From: Hysterangium stoloniferum
Taxonomy: Eukaryota; Basidiomycota; Agaricomycetes; Hysterangiales; Hysterangiaceae
Reading direction: 5' to 3'
Assembly (NCBI GenBank): GCA_015178975.1
Contig: WHVD01000001.1
Coordinates: 1,302,001 to 1,366,000, forward strand
DNA: 64,000 bases
The notes under the pieces are model-generated. The model did not search any database. It saw only the letters and a program-made list of their open reading frames with translations, and was not told the DNA's origin. Position numbers and translations under genes: made by a program. Positions 1-11,294 of the stretch are shown here, in pieces (the first letter of the stretch is position 1; each line of letters starts with the position of its first letter).

Positions 1-146
1 TCTTTAGTTTGTAATGTACAAGAGAGTTTAAAACTTTCAAAAACTTTTAAAAACCAAATTATGTTTGAATCACATCCCAGATGTTTAAATGACCTTTAGA
101 GTATATTAGAATTTGGTATACTCAATAGTTTTCAGATATCCTCCTA
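1..146 (+). repeat. Dispersed repeat R1, copy 1 (cut by window edge)
   Basis: This stretch is nearly identical to 21063-21208 and 44660-44805 and ends at the same motif (GATATCCTCCTA) in all three. The left part lies outside the window. No coding potential is seen. The sharp common right end suggests a mobile element end, but no terminal inverted repeat or target duplication could be shown. Confidence 0.75.
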
Positions 147-859
147 TGCCAATTGGTTATCCATTATATGGGATATGTGTGGTGATGGGCTGGCTACTCA
201 AGATTGGTACAAACATTGTGACAAGATGCAGGCAGATCCCAAACTCACCATGTGGTTTCCAGCTTGGTTTGAGATGGATAAAGCCTTATGTGTTCAGTGG
301 AATTCAATGTCACCTATGGTGCCTGACCCTTCAGATGTATTATACATTTTGTCTTTCAAATGCCAGCATGCATGCCAAGGCCTTCTTGCCCAGCCTGGTG
401 ATTCATTGCATGTGGTATGGGTCAATAAATTTGTGTATGATTCATCATCTTAGCAAGAAAGATCCTTCAGGTTTTTCAACTAACTCATGGATTAATGCAG
501 AGGATTGGCCTACTAAATGGTACACTGTGGCAGCAGTTGCACAATATGTGAGCTCTTCTTATTTTCTCATTGTCTTTGTTTGTGCCCCTCTCTTTGCTTG
601 TAAATTTTCTGCCTGTGTTGGCATGTCACAGTTGAGCCACTATGGGTATGTTGATGTTGAGCCACTATGGGCATGTTGATGTTGAGCTGGTACAGGCACA
701 TTCTGGTTCAGCTAATTTTGGCAGGTTGATTGACAATGGGTCTTTATGGTGGCTTTACCCTTGCACATCATACATTATACTTACAGGTTTCTGCTAGATT
801 TAGTGACTCAGCACAGTAGCTACAAGTTGTGTACCATTGTGGGTCCATAGTGCACACTG
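147..859. other. No recognised gene
   Basis: Two overlapping plus-strand open frames exist (up to 188 codons) but neither resembles a family I know, and their Cys/Trp-rich composition looks like chance translation. It precedes the DIRS-like remnant and may be its degraded upstream coding part. A 30-bp segment ending GAGCCACTATGGG is duplicated at about 634-675. Confidence 0.4.
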
Positions 860-1834
860 GTGAAATTCACATTTGCTCATTTGTGTCTGTGTCTGTGTCT
901 GAGCTCTCACACTTCTTGTGTTTCACATCCACCTTCCTTCTTCATTCTAATAGTTTCTACATGCCTGCCTGGCACAGAAGGAGCCACCCTGGATATTAAG
1001 GATGCCTTTCACAATTCTCCTATTCTTCCCTCCCACAAGTGTTACATTGCTTGTATGTTCAGTGATGCAATTTTTATTCACCATTGCACACCATTCAGTC
1101 TCACTTGTGCTGCCAATGCCACTTGTGATCTGCTCCTGTGCCATTTTCTGGCCTTTGTGGCAAAGTGGGTGGATGATTTTGCCCTTTTTAGGGAGCCCTC
1201 ACACTCCTTCTCCCATCCAAATGGCACATCCTATGTCTTTCACTCACTTGCTGATATTCAGTCCTACACCCAATTACTGAGTACTCCTTTCCATGATATT
1301 CAATCCAAAGGCCAGGATTTTGCTTCAACTGTAACTTATACTGGCTTTGTGTGGGATTTGTGGTGCCACACAGTTTCTCTCCCTGAGAAGAAATGCCTTA
1401 AGCATCAAGCAAACCTTGAATGATTTTTAGTGGCTGCTACTATGACAGTAACTAGACCACAGGCAACCTCCCTCCATGGTTCCTTGCAGCATCTTACTTT
1501 TATTTTCACAGCTGGCCACTCATATCTCATTACATGGACCTCTTTCATTTCTCACTTTCCAAATAATTTTGCCTGCCATCATGTGTCTCCTTCTTTAATT
1601 GCTGATTTGCACTGGTGGCATGATGCACTCACATGTCCAGCCCTCACACGTTCCCTCCTACCTTGTGTGGTCCTGGACTTGAATATTTACATTGATGCTT
1701 CCACATCTTGGGATGGCTCAAAATGGGCAGCCTGGCATTTTCAGGAGGGCTGGGCATCACATGGGTGGGACATTTGTTGGGCTGAATGCATTGCTCTTGA
1801 ACTCGAACCCTCTGTGAGCCTGTATGACCCTTAA
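860..1834 (+). pseudogene. DIRS/Ngaro-like reverse transcriptase - RNase H remnant
   Basis: The plus-strand frame is open from 860 to 1834 except for one in-frame TGA at 1421-1423. The first half carries RT-like signatures (LDIKDAFHNSPI, then KWVDDFALFR, the VDD catalytic block, then TGFVWDL). The second half has the RNase H-like run seen in basidiomycete tyrosine-recombinase retroelements (LHGSLQHLTF, LHWWHDAL, YIDASTSWDGSKWAAW, then WAECIALELE). These blocks in this order are typical of DIRS-type pol. No tyrosine recombinase, gag or split inverted repeats are visible nearby, so this is a remnant. Assignment to DIRS rather than another RT class is inference from motif style. Confidence 0.6.
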
Positions 1835-3229
1835 CAGAGTAGTAGCAAGTTTCAACTGTTTCGGTGTTGAAGTTTTGTTTACAGTTGAGATAAGTACTTT
1901 ATTGCATGAAGCCTATCTGTAGAGACGAATTGAGTAGTAGCAAGCAAGTTTTGACCATTTTGGTGTGAAGCTTTGCTTACAGTCAAAATATAAGAGTCTT
2001 GATGTGGATGTTATTGAGATGGAACCCCAAACCAATACTTGCATAGTGCAGGTGGTGGTTGTTGGAGTTAAAAGTGTTTGAGTACATCAGTAAAATGAGC
2101 ATGTGCTCTGGAGCCTCCAGGAGGCTCCAGCAGCACTGGAGTATTCAGAGAACATTGCCTGGTTTCAAATGCTCTCAGAGCACTTTAGAGATGACAATAT
2201 CTCTTGCAAATATTTTTCTCTCACTACTCTCACTACTTTATTTACTCTAGCTGTATTTATAATATTTACAATAAATATTCATTTAGAAAAATAAATTTAA
2301 AAACTTCAAATACAATTGTGATGAAAAGTGATTATTATTATTATCAAACATTTGTATCACTAGTCACACAATTACAAAACACAATAAAAAATATAAGAAA
2401 AATAAATAAAAACAAAAACAAGCCATAAACAATGTTCATGCCACAAGCAATGAAACAACCAGTGGAGTTGGCTGTCATGAAGACATGTAGAGCTTGTTGT
2501 TATAAAAAATATAACCCAGTGAGAAGGACAACAGTAACAATACTGCATCTTCCAGCACAGCAGGGACAGTAATGTGACAAGCAAAAAAACAAGAAAGAAA
2601 AAGGAGAAACAGTAAACCAGGCAGAAGTAAGGGCAAGTGTGGGGGTAAGGGCCAAGATGAATCCTAAGTGTTGAAGCAGAGACATTGATGTGAAGGTGAA
2701 GGAAGAGATGTGTAGAGATGAAGAGGAGACAAGTGTGGATAGTGCTAGATACACAGACAGAGAAAGGATAAGGTCATAAAGAGGAAGGTGATGAGAGCAT
2801 GAAGGGAAACTAAGCAGGGCCGCACTGCTATAAGTATGTATGTCATGGAATGTTTGAACCATGACTGGTATGCTACTGTGACTGATGCATGTTTATCATG
2901 TTATGTCACATTATTTCCCAGCAATATAGTGGCTCAGGGTTCTAGCCGGCTGTATCTAAATCTATGTGAATGTATTTACTCTCTCTCAGAGACTCTGGGA
3001 GCTAGTGCCTATCCTCTATAGCCTATTGAATAAGACAAATAAGGAAGAGATCTCAGGTTCCAAGTAATGAAACTCTGTTATATTTCTGCTTTAAATACTC
3101 TAGAAGTGATATTGGTACATTATCTGTTGTAAAATAATAAATATTAGATGTTTTGCACTTTAAGCACTCTGAGAGCCTCTGAGAGTCTCTGGGAGTCAGT
3201 ACCTATCCTCTACAGCCAAAAAAAGGGAT
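1835..3229. other. AT-rich spacer without recognised gene
   Basis: No supported coding region. Inside are an imperfect two-copy repeat (1842-1905 and 1933-1998, both starting AGTAGTAGCAAG), a perfect 11-bp-arm palindrome at 2108-2130, and two related blocks ending in a CCTATCCTCTA-AGCC motif at about 2985-3022 and 3165-3222. Confidence 0.5.
2108..2130. repeat. Perfect inverted repeat, 11-bp arms
   Basis: The arm CTGGAGCCTCC is followed by a single A and its exact reverse complement. It is GC-rich within AT-rich DNA and could form a stable cruciform or stem. No element boundary or gene is attached to it. Confidence 0.7.
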
Positions 3230-3496
3230 GGGAGCAAACCAGATCATGGCTGGCAGCTCCAGTGGCTAAACCACTTTACTGATGCACTATGACTACTATG
3301 ATTACAAATGTCACTGTTGTGGGCTTGTGGGCACTCATGCACCCACAAGCATACATGGACCTTCACACTACTAAATGCAAGATATATATCATGTTTGGAG
3401 TGAAGGAAGAATAATATAAAATATAGGAAAAAATAAGGAATTAAAGTAATACTCAGTTCCCAGAGTATTGCACTGTTTGTGGCCAATCCTTCACAG
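3230..3496 (-). mobile_element. Family A LTR fragment
   Basis: The right half resembles the family A LTRs at 7048-7644, 13348-13757 and 15618-16236 (CCCACAAGCATA...CTTCACAC...), and it ends CTTCACA followed directly by GTGCCCCCC. Read on the minus strand that is a purine tract (GGGGGGCAC) followed by TGTGAAGG, the expected 3' LTR junction. The left limit is unclear; the copy is truncated. Confidence 0.5.
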
Positions 3497-3769
3497 TGCC
3501 CCCCAGTTCGAAGGGCCATGTGATGCAAAATCCTGTAGTTTACTAGGGACTCCACCCCACACTTCCTTGTTGGAGCCTCCCAGCTGTAGAATCACTTGTT
3601 CCCATTCCTCTCATTTTCTACAAAGTGGCTCTATGATATTGCAGATCTTGTGCTTTATGTATCGTGGATACCCAATGACCATAAGTGTTAAGTTCCCAAA
3701 TAAAGCTCCATGGATAGTCCTGCAGAGGTTTCTCCAGTAACTATATTCTGAACCCACACTTTCCAGGTA
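3497..3769 (-). mobile_element. Family A internal fragment with polypurine tract
   Basis: It begins with GTGCCCCCCAGTT, shared with 7645 and resembling 11275, the minus-strand polypurine tract of family A. The rest has no open frame worth naming and ends against another LTR. Confidence 0.4.
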
Positions 3770-4703
3770 ATAGTCCCGTGGACTCCCTGGGTAATAGGTC
3801 AGAGAATGGGTATGACTGAGATGGACTTGGCTTCAGCTTATAGGCTGCGCCCTCGTACACTCATTCGGGCGTCCATGTTTCGAACTGACAGAATGCATGC
3901 AAGGAGATATAGATTCCGGAGTTCCCGTGGGAGTTCCGGGAATCGAGCGTGTAGACAGACAAGAGGACTAGAGACTGGGATTGAGGGAAAGCTTGTTCAA
4001 GGGTCAAACTTGTTCAGGGGAAAACTAGTTTGAGATTGAAACTGGATTCTAAGTACATGAATATAGCAGACTTATATAGACTGTGAAATGTAATAATACC
4101 AAATCCGGCATTAATGAGAGGCAGAACTATTAAACATAAAACGAAACAAGTAAATACTAAACTGGGAATTAGGGATGGAATGGAACGGGAGTGGAGAATG
4201 AATCATGACAGGTCATTTAACCACAACTGGAGTGGGGCTCAGTTAGAGGGGTTCCAGAAGTCCGGTCGGAGTCCGGTGACTTGGTGCACAAGATAGTGTC
4301 GGGTATAGACAGGTTTGATGTGCAGGAGGTCTGGCGGAGTCCGGTGGGTTTTCTGATGACTGGTGTGTGAGACGCAGAGACAGATCATAACAGGAGCGGG
4401 GTTCTATGCTCTGTTAGAGGGGTTCCAGGAGTCCGGTCGGAGTCCGGTGACTGGTACATAAGACACAGAGTGTCAGGTGTACATAGAGTGGAGTCCGGAG
4501 TCCAGTGGAGTCCGAGGACTGGTGTATGAGATGCAGAGGGTTAGGTGCAGACAGGTGGGGTGCGTACAGAGAGTCAGGCATAAACAAGTTGACGTGCAGG
4601 CTCCGGCGGGAACTCCAGTTGTAACTATACAATATAGAGGGTCGGGAGCATGTAGGACAGGGTCCGGGGGCCCGGAGGCTGGAAGGTTTTCTGGTTCCTG
4701 ACA
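3770..4703 (-). mobile_element. LTR related to family B
   Basis: It contains the block GGACTTGGCTTCAGCTTATA (3824-3843) that marks one end of every family B and D LTR in the window, many short CCGGTCGGAGTCC-like motifs, and an end at CCTGACA (4703). In the minus orientation this is TGTCAGGAACC. The left end (about 3770) is estimated by distance from the conserved block, so the boundary is approximate. Confidence 0.55.
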
Positions 4704-4995
4704 ATAAGCCTTTTGTTGCATCCTGTGATGTATCTAGTATATATTCACGAATTTTCCCTTAATTTTCCCGAATTTATTTCAATTTATTTTATTCTATTTT
4801 ATTTTACTTATTAATTCAAGAATTAGGCTATTTCCTTTTAACTTCGAATACTCAAAGCTTCGAATGACATCATATTATGTAATCGAAGCCTAGAGCGGTT
4901 GAAATATAAGTATAATAAAGCCGGGTTATCTGATTTCGAGAGACCGGGTTTTTATTATATTATATTAGTACATTATGCACATTATTATCGCGCGA

Positions 4996-5023
4996 TCACG
5001 TGACATCACGTGACATCACGTGA
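4996..5023. promoter_or_regulatory. Three phased CACGTG E-boxes in LTR U3
   Basis: The octamer TCACGTGA occurs at 4996-5003, 5006-5013 and 5016-5023, an exact 10-bp spacing that puts all three on one face of the helix. CACGTG is the classical bHLH binding core. They lie about 260 bp upstream of the TATA box of the same LTR. Function is inferred. Confidence 0.5.
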
Positions 5024-5280
5024 CGACGACATCACGACGTGTTTACAAATTGTCGCGAGTAGTTTTCGCAGCCACCGGCCGCGTTTATTTCCGTTTCGGC
5101 GCCACGGCTTATTTTGCTTCCACCCTCGGCCATCCCGGGTTTAATTCCTGACTCGACCGGTTCGGATCTTCGAGTCAGGTGATAGCTATGACATCATAGC
5201 GGAATTATAGAAACTTTTAGAAGCTTCCAATAATTTCCTAATTAGTTATTTAGCTATTATTAAGCAAAAATCTCTACATG

Positions 5281-5289
5281 TATAAAAGG
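5281..5289 (+). promoter_or_regulatory. TATA box of family C LTR
   Basis: TATAAAAGG sits mid-LTR, downstream of the E-box triplet and about 700 bp before the LTR end, as expected for a retrotransposon promoter. Confidence 0.6.
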
Positions 5290-6021
5290 AGGCCTAAATC
5301 ACTGAATAAACTACTACTACTTTATTACTATCAACAGCACCAGCTCAAAGCTTATCTAATCATCCTAAGGACAAAAATAGCCTTAGTCTGATATCTAACT
5401 GCAAGCACCTACACTTGCAGCATCTTGAACTCTTTCTCTTGAACTTAGCTAATTCATCTAAGTTCCCCCAGCTTCCCGGAAAACCTTTAGGCTTACTAAT
5501 CACTTAAGTAAATCTAAATTCTCATTACTGAAATCCCTGCCCATTTAGGTTATTCAAGAGCCCATTTTAACAGCACAGTTAATCGATCTTTAAACAAACG
5601 CTTGGATATTCGACTCTCGGACAATCTCTCTATTTATAAATTATTTAACAGCTTGTTAAATCTTTATAAATAGTAAACTAAAAGGCTACAAGAAAGCGAA
5701 GGCTTACGACAAGTTTCCGCCAACTTATTGCGCATACATTCAGCTCCCGAACCTTTATTCTCAAAGAGAACTTAACTTTCATAGAGCACGTCACTACAAG
5801 TTCATCTGAATTTGTCAAGAGACCAAACAAATATTGACTTTAGTTGTTTAAGCTTAATAGCGCAGCTAATTAATCTATCAGTATTTAAATTACTGGACCT
5901 TTATTTGTTTATTTCTTGAATCCCTTGCCGTGTCAATGCTTGTTAATTATTTGAGAGAGTAAATAGCCGGATACCTTACACATCCTAATGATAGTGTGTA
6001 TCCTATCAGCTGGATTGAGGG

Positions 6022-6722
6022 CTAGTCGCAAGAGGATAGGGGTTGTTGGGAAGCATCACCATCCACAATTCCTTCATCAGGGTCCACTTGAATATCATTA
6101 GCCAGTAGTAACCCTTTGAGTATGTTGATGAGATTGGTGAGAGGGATAGAGGTAGAGGTTTCTGGAGGGATACAAGGGGAGGTCGCTGTCAACTGCCTGA
6201 ATGGGGATAGTTTAATTCCCAAGATGAGTCCCTTCAGCCTTTCCACTTCCACTGCATTGTCAAAAAGCAAGTAAAAGTCGCACATGGTCTCATCTGGTGA
6301 TGCTATCCCTTTGCAGTCACTTACCTTCCCTTCAAGTAAGGGCTGTTGCAAAGCTGGTAGCAACTGGCCTAGGACTGTCATGATGGTGAACTGTGCTGAA
6401 TGGTAGTTGATGGCTACTTGCAACCAAATGCCCTGATTGGGTATGTTTTGTACCATCAGCATCTCCTCAATCTCCATTTCATTCGTGTTGAAGACCTTTG
6501 TTTTCCTTTTGCTATCTCACTTAGGGGAATGGGGGTAAGGGGTGACTCTATAGCTTGAGGATTGCTCATGATAGTATCATTGATTGGTCCTGGTTGGTGT
6601 GGCTCCATGAGGTCTTCATGGAGGATAGTGGGAGTGGACAGTGGGGGTTTTGGAAGGCTTCCAAAGGGCGAGTGATTGGCTGGAGAAGGAGAGGGGTGGA
6701 TGGGGGTAGTAACTTTTGACAA
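6022..6722 (-). pseudogene. Retroelement gag-like ORF, frameshifted
   Basis: Two minus-strand frames overlap at 6456-6477. The upstream one is Pro/Ser-rich (88 codons). The downstream one (151 codons) contains a helical block (WLQVAINYHSAQFTIMTVLG). A related block (HVSINYPSVQFTVGKVLMQL) recurs in the scrap at 49258-49479, so this is a repeated family. The two frames probably formed one protein broken by a single indel. The disordered N-terminus followed by a helical domain fits a gag-like structural protein, but no zinc knuckle is present and the family is not recognised. Confidence 0.45.
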
Positions 6723-7047
6723 GGAAGTAACTGGGATGGAGCTTGCGGTGATGGGGGATTGGACAGGGTTTCCAGTACTGGGGATGAGAGGGAGTTCAGA
6801 AGAATGTTGTGGTGACAGTAGTAGGGGTGCTCATGACTCAGGTCAGTGAGTTGTTGGGGGAGGAAGAGTGACCAAAGCAGGGCATGGGATGATGGGGTTT
6901 TGAACAGAACTTCCAGCAGTGGGGGTAATCAAGGTTCTGCTTGGTCAGTACCCTCTCCATACTCTGGTTGATGGTTTAAGTGCCCTTCTTTGATTAGGGT
7001 TGCTAGAGGTAAAGTGGATCAGTTCTGGCAGTAGAAACCCCTCCTGT
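6723..7047 (-). other. Degraded upstream part of gag-like ORF
   Basis: No intact frame. Composition continues the Pro/Ser-rich minus-strand sequence of 6456-6722, so it is probably the decayed N-terminal part. Confidence 0.3.
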
Positions 7048-7644
7048 TGTGAAGAGTCATGGAAGTTCTGACCACTCTATATATGATGAATATCAACCAT
7101 TTAGGTATGACACAACAAGTATATTGTCTATCAAAGTACAATATACTGTAGATAATAAACTAGTTTTAGTCGACTTAGTAGTTGTTAGACAAATGAGACA
7201 ACTAAAAGAGAATAGAATCGACTTTTACAGTACAATTCTAAGGAGTGAGTTAATGGAGTAATGAACTGAAGGGGAAGAAGGTTAAACAAGTAATGTGAGT
7301 TGTGAGTTGAAACTGATGGTGGTTTGAGCTTTGACTACTCAGTATGAAGCTTTAAAAGTGGTTGGTAGTTCAAGTTGGAAGCCATTCAAGATAGCTGAGA
7401 TGATACCCCAGTCACAACCTACAGGGCACTAGAAAGGGTGTCTGGTTAAGTTGTGGTTGTGGGGTAAAAAGTGTCTGAGTTTCAACTACATGCACTAATG
7501 TACATGAAACTATGGTATGTGTGCCCACAATTGTCTATGTGCTTACAGGTGTACATGGAACTTCAAACTAATGTAAATATTACTGAATGCGAGATGTAGT
7601 GGTAAAATAAGGAAGTATGGGTATATTTCAGGATACCTCTCACA
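7048..7644 (-). mobile_element. Family A LTR, minus orientation
   Basis: The 597-bp unit runs from TGTGAAGAG to CCTCTCACA. It is the reverse complement of the LTRs of the 15618-24356 element. The right flank GTGCCCCCC is the polypurine tract on the minus strand, so this is a 3' LTR. It may pair with the minus-strand 5' LTR at 13348-13757, but the two differ in length and the outer flanks do not match, so membership of one element is not proven. Confidence 0.75.
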
Positions 7645-7999
7645 GTGCCCCCCAGTTTGAAGAGCTATGTCAATGGAAAGGCCAAAGGATGTCAGGAACT
7701 CCTCCCCATGTGTCTTGGGGAAATCATCCTAGCTTCAAGATAGCTTGGGCCCAACTGACCCATTTATGTAGTCCAAAATGACTCAATGATGTTGTCCCAT
7801 CTTGCATCATCATTGGTGTACGGCAATCCCCATGGTTTTTGAATGGAAGATACCCACTACCCATAAGCCTTTTGACGAGTTCAAATGATAGGTTTGATAT
7901 AATTGATTGGGGCCATTGTGAGCTGGGCAATGAGGGGGGGGGTCAAGGGTTTAGTAGTGTCAATGAGGAGGGTGAGGGGTTTTAAGGTGCATGTGCAGG
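7645..7999 (-). other. Family A internal remnant
   Basis: It starts with the polypurine tract complement. Short minus-strand frames exist but are not recognised. Confidence 0.35.
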
Positions 8000-8699
8000 G
8001 CTTAGCAGAGGGTTTCTGGAGAAACCTGCACATATTCCAGTAGGACTTGGCTTCAGTGAGATCATCATGTCCAATTTCAAACAGGTGGATGGGAAACCCA
8101 GGGAGTCTGGGTGTAGTTGATAGGTCAGGGGTTGATAGGTCAAAAGACCAGTCAGGAAGCCCACAGGCTCCGATGAGGTCAAAGGGATTATGCAGTGATG
8201 GGTCAGAGGTCAAGTGATAGATATGTAGGTCAGAGCCTGTGGGCTCTGACAAGGTAATTAGCAGTGTATTTCAAAAGATAGGAATAGGGTGGAAAATATA
8301 CTGAGATTATTGGGGAGGTCTAAGCTGATTTTCTGACTGGATTGGATGTACAACACTATATAGACTGTATGTTATACCAAATCCAGTAATAATGAGATCC
8401 AAACAAGTAATCATGAAATGAGATAAGTAAACACCAAATTAGGTGTTAGGAATGGAACAGAGCAGAGGTGGAGTCCGAAACATGACAGGTCATTAGGCCA
8501 TAATGGGAATGGGGCTCAGTTAGAGAGCTGTTGGGTTATCCAGGCAGAGCCTGGTGACTGGTGTATGGAATGGGATTGGACATAGACAGGCTTGATGTCC
8601 AGGTCCTGGCAGGTTTTCCAGTTTAGCTGGAACTTGATATAGTGAGTCGGGTGCATGTAGGATAGGGTCTGGAGCCTGGTGGGTTTTCCGGTCCTAACA
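8000..8699 (-). mobile_element. Family B LTR fragment with polypurine tract
   Basis: It shares the GAGAAACCTGC block, TCTAAGCTGATTTTCTGACTGG, the TATATAGACTG region and the terminal CCGGTCCTAACA with family B. The plus-strand right flank TACCCTCCCTTTAT reads AAAGGGAGGGTA before TGTTAGGACC on the minus strand: a polypurine tract joined to a 3' LTR, which fixes the orientation of the whole family. The left end is not sharply defined. Confidence 0.6.
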
Positions 8700-8908
8700 G
8701 TACCCTCCCTTTATGCTGAAGTCCCAAAGGGGCTCTAGAACATGGATAAAGTTTGTCAGCTACATGTGTGTCAAAGAATCATGTCAGTTACATGTATGTG
8801 TCAAAGGTCATGTGATCTGGAAGGTAAGGTTCAAACATGACAAGCCTATATTAAAATTCAAAATAATAAAATTTCTTCTTCTTTTTATACCCCCATCATC
8901 TACTCATT

Positions 8909-9803
8909 ATGGGTCCAAAACTGATGCCTCACAGACCAATCCCCAGTTCCAGGCCCTCCACAGGCTCCCTATTCCACTCACTGCTGCCTAAATATTGGTG
9001 CAGTGGGAGGAGCAGCATGAACAAAGGGAGGAAGTGGAGAAGAAGGCCAAAGAGGCTAAGGAGGACTTGGAGAGGGAGTACCAGGCAGCATTGACTGTGG
9101 AAAAAGAGGCTGAGGAGCAGAGAAAGAGAGATGAGGAGGAGGCAGTGCGGGTTGCTGCAGAATGTGCCAAGAGAGGTCCACAGTTGCCATGGGAAAGGTA
9201 AGTCCAGTGATTCACCTAATCAAACCTTACTGACTTCTGGTTTCTAGCACAAAGCGGTAGAGGCCGAGTCCAAGTCTGAGGGGGAGCCAGAGAGCCCTCA
9301 AAAGGTAAGTCTCGGGTCCATGGAGGTTCTCTGGGTACTGACCACACTAACAGAAAACAAGGAAAGCAGCTCCAGTCCACCTGGAGGCAAAGAACAACCT
9401 GCAGTGTTCTGGCTGTAATGACTGGGACACAGAATGTTACCAAAAATCTGGGTGGGGACCAGGCTGTTGGCCATGCATGCATCTCAAAGTGAGGTGCTCA
9501 CTGGTTCATGAGCCTATGGGGTCTGTGGCATGGGAAGTGGGTTACTCAGACAGGCTGGGGGGCTTGGAGGATGTTTTGGGGTGGATAGCCACAGGCATAG
9601 AGGCCCAGAACCAGTTGCTTGAAGAGAGCAACTGGATGCAGGGGACCATGGTGGAGACACTCCAGGGACTCCACAGGGAGTTCTGGGCATTCTTTGCCTT
9701 GCTTCGCAGTGCCATCTGTTTCTGTTGGCCCAGTTGCCCTTCAAACTATAGCATGTGCTCTGCATATGACGTTTTTTTTTTTACATTGACCATGACTTTG
9801 TGA
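8909..9803 (+). pseudogene. Coiled-coil protein with Zn2Cys6-spaced cysteines
   Basis: Exon-like piece 1 (about 8995-9197) encodes a charged coiled coil rich in E, K and R. After GTAAGT (9198) an intron ends at TTTCTAG (9247). Piece 2 is 9248-9304, the next intron 9305-9353, and piece 3 runs from 9354 to about 9800. Piece 3 holds six cysteines spaced C-x2-C-x6-C-x9-C-x2-C-x6-C (about 9414-9506), exactly Zn(II)2Cys6 spacing, followed by a Leu/Gln-rich helix. Similar Cys-rich coiled-coil proteins are common, uncharacterised, in Agaricomycetes. Pieces 2 and 3 join in frame, but piece 1 to piece 2 needs a one-base frame change and no convincing start is seen, so it is probably decayed. Confidence 0.5.
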
Positions 9804-10419
9804 TTGAACTTGATGCAAACATGTAGTGAGAGTGGAAGTGATAGCGATGACGACAATGACATCTATGGTATTGAGAGTGTAGGAAAGGCCATTCTAGTAG
9901 GTGATGGATGGGGATGTATCCAATTCAAAGAAACACATGGAATATCATCATCATTCATGGAGTCTTCACTTACTAAAAGCCACACATCATCCTTCACCAC
10001 CAATACCCGCTCTACACTGTTCTTTAAAAACCTGCACACATCATCCAGCTTCTCGAAGGACCACCCGATACCCATCTCGTAAGTGATGAGCGTGGCAATG
10101 GGGAACACAATGATGAAGATGAACACGGAGATAGTAATGCCCATTCGGGCTCTTCAATGAGGAACTTGTCTCCAAAACCGGGAATGGGATCAGGCTTGGG
10201 CTTCTCAAACATGGGGCCTGTCGCTGGTGAGGGATGCATTGAAAGAGACAGTAGTGGATTTTGCAGAGATGGTGAGTCTTTGGATGTATCTTGAATTTGT
10301 GTGAGTCCTGATGATGCTTATGTTGATTTTCTTAGGGGGACATTGTGGCACCTAACGAACTGGGGGATTGGACCCATCTGTGCAGCGACATTTGCTGATG
10401 CATATGTTGGTGAGATACT
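9804..10419. other. No recognised gene
   Basis: Short overlapping frames on both strands without recognisable content. A run of Asp/Ser codons (9834-9870) may be an acidic tail of the preceding ORF. Confidence 0.3.
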
Positions 10420-11040
10420 ACTGCACAGTGCACCCTCAAACTGCTGCATAGCACACCCTCGAACCACACCCATGCCACACTTGGTGCACCTCTGCACCCA
10501 TGCAGTGCATCTTCAACCTGTGCCCATGCTCCTTCAAACTGCACCCTCGTACTGCACTTGTACACTCACACGGTACACCCTCAAATTGCACCCATGCAGC
10601 ACACTCATGCACCCATGTAACGTGTTGGTGTGCTCACCCAGCATACTTGCGCACCTGCACGATGTGTTGATGTGCTCATGCAGTGTGCTTGCGCACCCAT
10701 GCAATGTGTTCACACACCCACACAGTGTGCTTGTGCACTGTGCGACATGTTCGCATGCCCACACAGTGTGCTTGCGCACTGTGCGATGTGTTTGCACACT
10801 CATGCAGTGTGCTTGTGCACCTGTGCAGCTACATGCTCATGCACTGCACCCAGCTCTTGACCATTTCATTGGTGAGACTGGTGACATAGTTGTTTGCACA
10901 CTGCCACACCCATATCCACATGCTGCACCCATACTCCCACACACTCGCACCTATGCACTCATGCACTGCACCCCACTCTTGACTGTTCCATTGGCGAGAC
11001 TGGTGACATAGTCATTTGCACACTCGTGCTGGCCATAGGT
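10420..11040. repeat. Degenerate TGCAC-rich repeat tract
   Basis: Dozens of imperfect copies of a short TGCACCC / TGTGCTTGTGCAC motif open long Cys/His/Thr-rich frames on both strands. A larger imperfect tandem copy of about 122 bp is seen (10856-10977 and 10978-11030, both with GAGACTGGTGACATAGT). The open frame at 10301-11011 is explained by this repetition and is not accepted as a gene. Confidence 0.6.
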
Positions 11041-11294
11041 GACGATCCCATATGTGCCTTCTCCTATACCCCCTATACTGCCCCCCTGTTGCGATATTGT
11101 TGTTCCAGAACAATCTCACAACATAACAATTGTCCCCCACATGACATAATTTTCGAGGGAGCATCCCGGGTCAAATGGGAATGTATCTGTCCTCAGCTTG
11201 GTCTGTTGAGAGGTGTCCAGCATGGTGTGTCCATGATTGCCTTCGATTGCAGAAACTTGATCAGTGCCCCCCATTCTGGGATTAGGGGTTTATG

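Larger units (their letters stand above)
4724..5980 (+). mobile_element. Solo LTR, family C, with target duplication CATCC
   Basis: The ends TGTGATGTATC and GATACCTTACA are inverted relatives. The unit is flanked by CATCC at 4719-4723 and 5981-5985, a 5-bp target duplication. Inside are three identical TCACGTGA palindromes (4996, 5006, 5016) and a TATA box (TATAAAAGG, 5281), so the U3 region would be roughly 4724-5305 and transcription rightward. No internal coding sequence is attached, hence a recombined solo LTR. Its GC-richer, CG-containing sequence differs from neighbouring CG-poor repeats, suggesting a younger insertion. Confidence 0.85.

Noticed and set aside
10301-11011. 236-codon Cys/His/Thr-rich frame
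   Set aside because: Explained by the TGCAC-rich tandem tract; the opposite strand is equally open.
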